Assembly (NCBI GenBank): GCA_002405515.1
Contig: DHLZ01000193.1
Span: 1 to 7,227, forward strand
Reading direction: 5' to 3'
DNA length: 7,227 nt
From: Planctomycetaceae bacterium UBA4655
GTDB lineage: Bacteria > Planctomycetota > Planctomycetia > Pirellulales > UBA1268
Below the pieces are notes generated by a model. It ran no database searches. It saw nothing but the letters and a program-made list of their open reading frames with translations, and had not been told where the DNA came from. Positions 6,572 through 7,227 of this stretch are shown here, one piece after another. Within the stretch, counting starts at the first letter, position 1. Each line of letters opens with the position of its first letter. Both the position numbers and the translations under genes were made by a program.

Positions 6572-7227
6572 ATCTCGCCTACCGCGGCCGGACGAATGGA
6601 CGTTTTTGCCGTTTTTTCGCGGGCGGGAGCCGCTGCATGCATGCAGTGACAGCAGATGAAAAAGGCGTTGGGCCCCGGAGCAGTTGGGCCCCGGAGCAGT
6701 TGGGCCCCGGAGAAATAGAAGGGTATTCTGAATTTTCTATTTTGCGTGGGAACCTCTTGCGGCGCGTAGTGTTGCCGGACATTCGCGATCGCCTTCTCGA
6801 TCACCGACGGCGGAATCTCGAAGCCGCTGTCGACGGCGCTGCGCAGGGCCTTGGCCTGCATCACGCTCAGGCTCAAGTCGCCATCCTCCGACCTGGCTTG
6901 GTAGGCCCAGCCGCCGGCCGGCCCCTGCGTGCGGGCGATGAGCTTGAGCGCGCGGTCGAGCGCCTTGCCGATGCGGGCGTCGCCCGTCATGCCGTAGGCC
7001 TGGCCGAGGACGAACGTCGAGAGGCCGTGGTTGTAGGTGTCGCGCTGCGGCCCGGCGATGTTGAGCAGGCCGCTCGGCTTGGCGTTCTTGACGACGAATG
7101 AGAGGGCACGTTCGGCGGCCTGTCCGTACTCCCCGATTCCCGGCAGGTGGCCGGCGGAGAGGAAGGCGAGGCCGCCGACCGCGACGAGGCCGAGATCGTT
7201 CGACACCCAGTTGCCCTCGGGCCCCTG
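6544..7227 (-). CDS. Prenyltransferase/squalene-oxidase-repeat (alpha/alpha toroid) protein, partial at window edge and apparently broken at its 3' end
   Basis: The reading frame is open to the right edge. A GTG at 7206 could be taken as a start, but the seven codons before it read QGPEGNW in frame, a typical repeat end, so the true start lies outside the window. Visible family features are the repeat-like stretches DGDLSLSVMQAKALRSA and AGGWAYQARSEDG, and alternating alanine-rich helices such as ALDRALKLIARTQGP, as in the toroidal squalene cyclase/prenyltransferase superfamily proteins common in planctomycetes. These are usually secreted or membrane-linked and of unknown role. Resemblance ends near RQHYAP (about 6760). 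The last 70 or so residues are low-complexity or basic, contain a translated 16-bp tandem repeat, and run through the promoter of the next gene before a TAG at 6544. The other two frames do not restore the missing repeats, so this looks like a replaced 3' end, not a simple frameshift. It may be a pseudogene or a truncated protein. Confidence 0.75.
   Translation of the reverse strand, partial: QGPEGNWVSNDLGLVAVGGLAFLSAGHLPGIGEYGQAAERALSFVVKNAKPSGLLNIAGPQRDTYNHGLSTFVLGQAYGMTGDARIGKALDRALKLIARTQGPAGGWAYQARSEDGDLSLSVMQAKALRSAVDSGFEIPPSVIEKAIANVRQHYAPQEVPTQNRKFRIPFYFSGAQLLRGPTAPGPNAFFICCHCMHAAAPAREKTAKTSIRPAAVGEICQLRSIEL
6633..6646. other. 14-bp perfect palindrome
   Basis: The sequence ctgcatgcatgcag equals its own reverse complement. 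It lies between the tandem repeat and the promoter of the downstream operon, about 60 bp upstream of the -35 box. A regulator-binding site is possible, but nothing else identifies a protein partner. The alternating TGCATGCA core could also be simple-sequence drift. Confidence 0.5.
6667..6712. repeat. 16-bp GC-rich tandem repeat, 2.9 copies
   Basis: The unit gttgggccccggagca occurs at 6667-6682 and 6683-6698 without mismatch, followed by 14 matching bases at 6699-6712. Each unit has a GGGCCC palindromic core. Sixteen is not a multiple of three, so in the overlapping minus-strand frame each copy is translated differently. This argues that the stretch was not selected as protein. It lies in the foreign-looking tail of the broken toroid gene. 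Confidence 0.9.
6713..6742. repeat. AT-rich 30-bp dyad (hairpin-capable inverted repeat)
   Basis: Perfect 8-bp arms aaatagaa (6713-6720) and ttctattt (6735-6742) flank a centre containing attc-t-gaat, itself a small dyad. G-T wobble pairs could extend the arms on the plus-strand transcript. The stretch is strikingly AT-rich in a GC-rich neighbourhood. It starts on the base after the 16-bp tandem repeat ends, and lies within about 20 bp of where the upstream gene stops resembling its family. It could be an element end, a recombination hotspot, or a relic of a terminator; there is no clear U-tract. Confidence 0.6.

Noticed and set aside
6601..6618. T-tracts (cgtttttgccgtttttt) as a plus-strand terminator
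   Set aside because: No stable stem precedes the T-tracts, and no plus-strand gene ends here.
6628..6655. Cysteine/histidine-rich stretch FFICCHCMH in the tail of the toroid ORF, as a heme or metal site
   Set aside because: The spacing does not form CXXCH, and the region shows signs of being translated intergenic sequence (out-of-frame tandem repeat, palindrome, promoter overlap).
1..7227. CRISPR array, complete insertion sequence or toxin-antitoxin/defence module
   Set aside because: There are no regularly spaced repeats with unique spacers, no transposase motifs or long terminal inverted repeats, and no small paired ORFs with recognisable toxin or antitoxin features.

Overview
The window suggests a GC-rich member of the Planctomycetota. 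Every convincing gene is on the minus strand. Two of them, a DUF1587/DUF1592/DUF1588/DUF1585 cytochrome-like protein and a Tat-exported DUF1552 (HXXSHH) protein, form a tandem pair that is multiplied in planctomycete genomes. They are followed by a secreted PQQ-like beta-propeller protein, and preceded by a piece of a prenyltransferase/squalene-oxidase-repeat protein, another family common in that phylum. The assignment rests on family content and gene order only; no rRNA or other marker gene is present.

Layout in the direction of transcription (right to left): (1) 7227-6544, the inner part of an alpha/alpha-toroid (terpenoid cyclase-like) protein. It is cut off by the window edge at its N-terminal side and appears broken at its C-terminal side: family-like sequence stops near 6760 and is replaced by unrelated sequence. 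(2) About 6600-6760, that replacement sequence holds a 14-bp perfect palindrome, a 2.9-copy 16-bp GC-rich tandem repeat and, directly abutting it, a 30-bp AT-rich dyad. (3) 6571-6543, a good sigma70-type promoter (TTGTCA, 17-bp spacer, TATAGT) inside an imperfect palindrome, pointing at (4) the 856-aa diheme-type DUF1592 protein at 6512-3942. (5) The 472-aa DUF1552 protein follows at 3901-2483 after 40 bp. (6) The 633-aa PQQ-like propeller protein lies at 2329-428 after a 153-bp gap. (7) Positions 1-427 hold no convincing gene. They contain one short plus-strand reading frame with a coding-like, very basic C-terminal end (about 181-348) that may be a gene remnant, and a GC-rich 6-bp hairpin.

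Together, the three complete genes look like one transcription unit for secreted proteins. The DUF1592 protein has a Sec-type signal and two CXXCH heme-c motifs, the DUF1552 protein has a twin-arginine signal, and the propeller has a Sec-type signal. The simplest reading, which is inference, is a periplasmic or surface assembly with a redox component, of unknown substrate. The DUF1592/DUF1552 pairing is known from many planctomycetes but its function is not established. I see no RNA gene, CRISPR array, complete insertion sequence or defence system. The least ordinary points are the broken upstream gene with its repeat cluster, the palindrome-embedded promoter, and a DUF1552 signature motif that departs from the family name motif.
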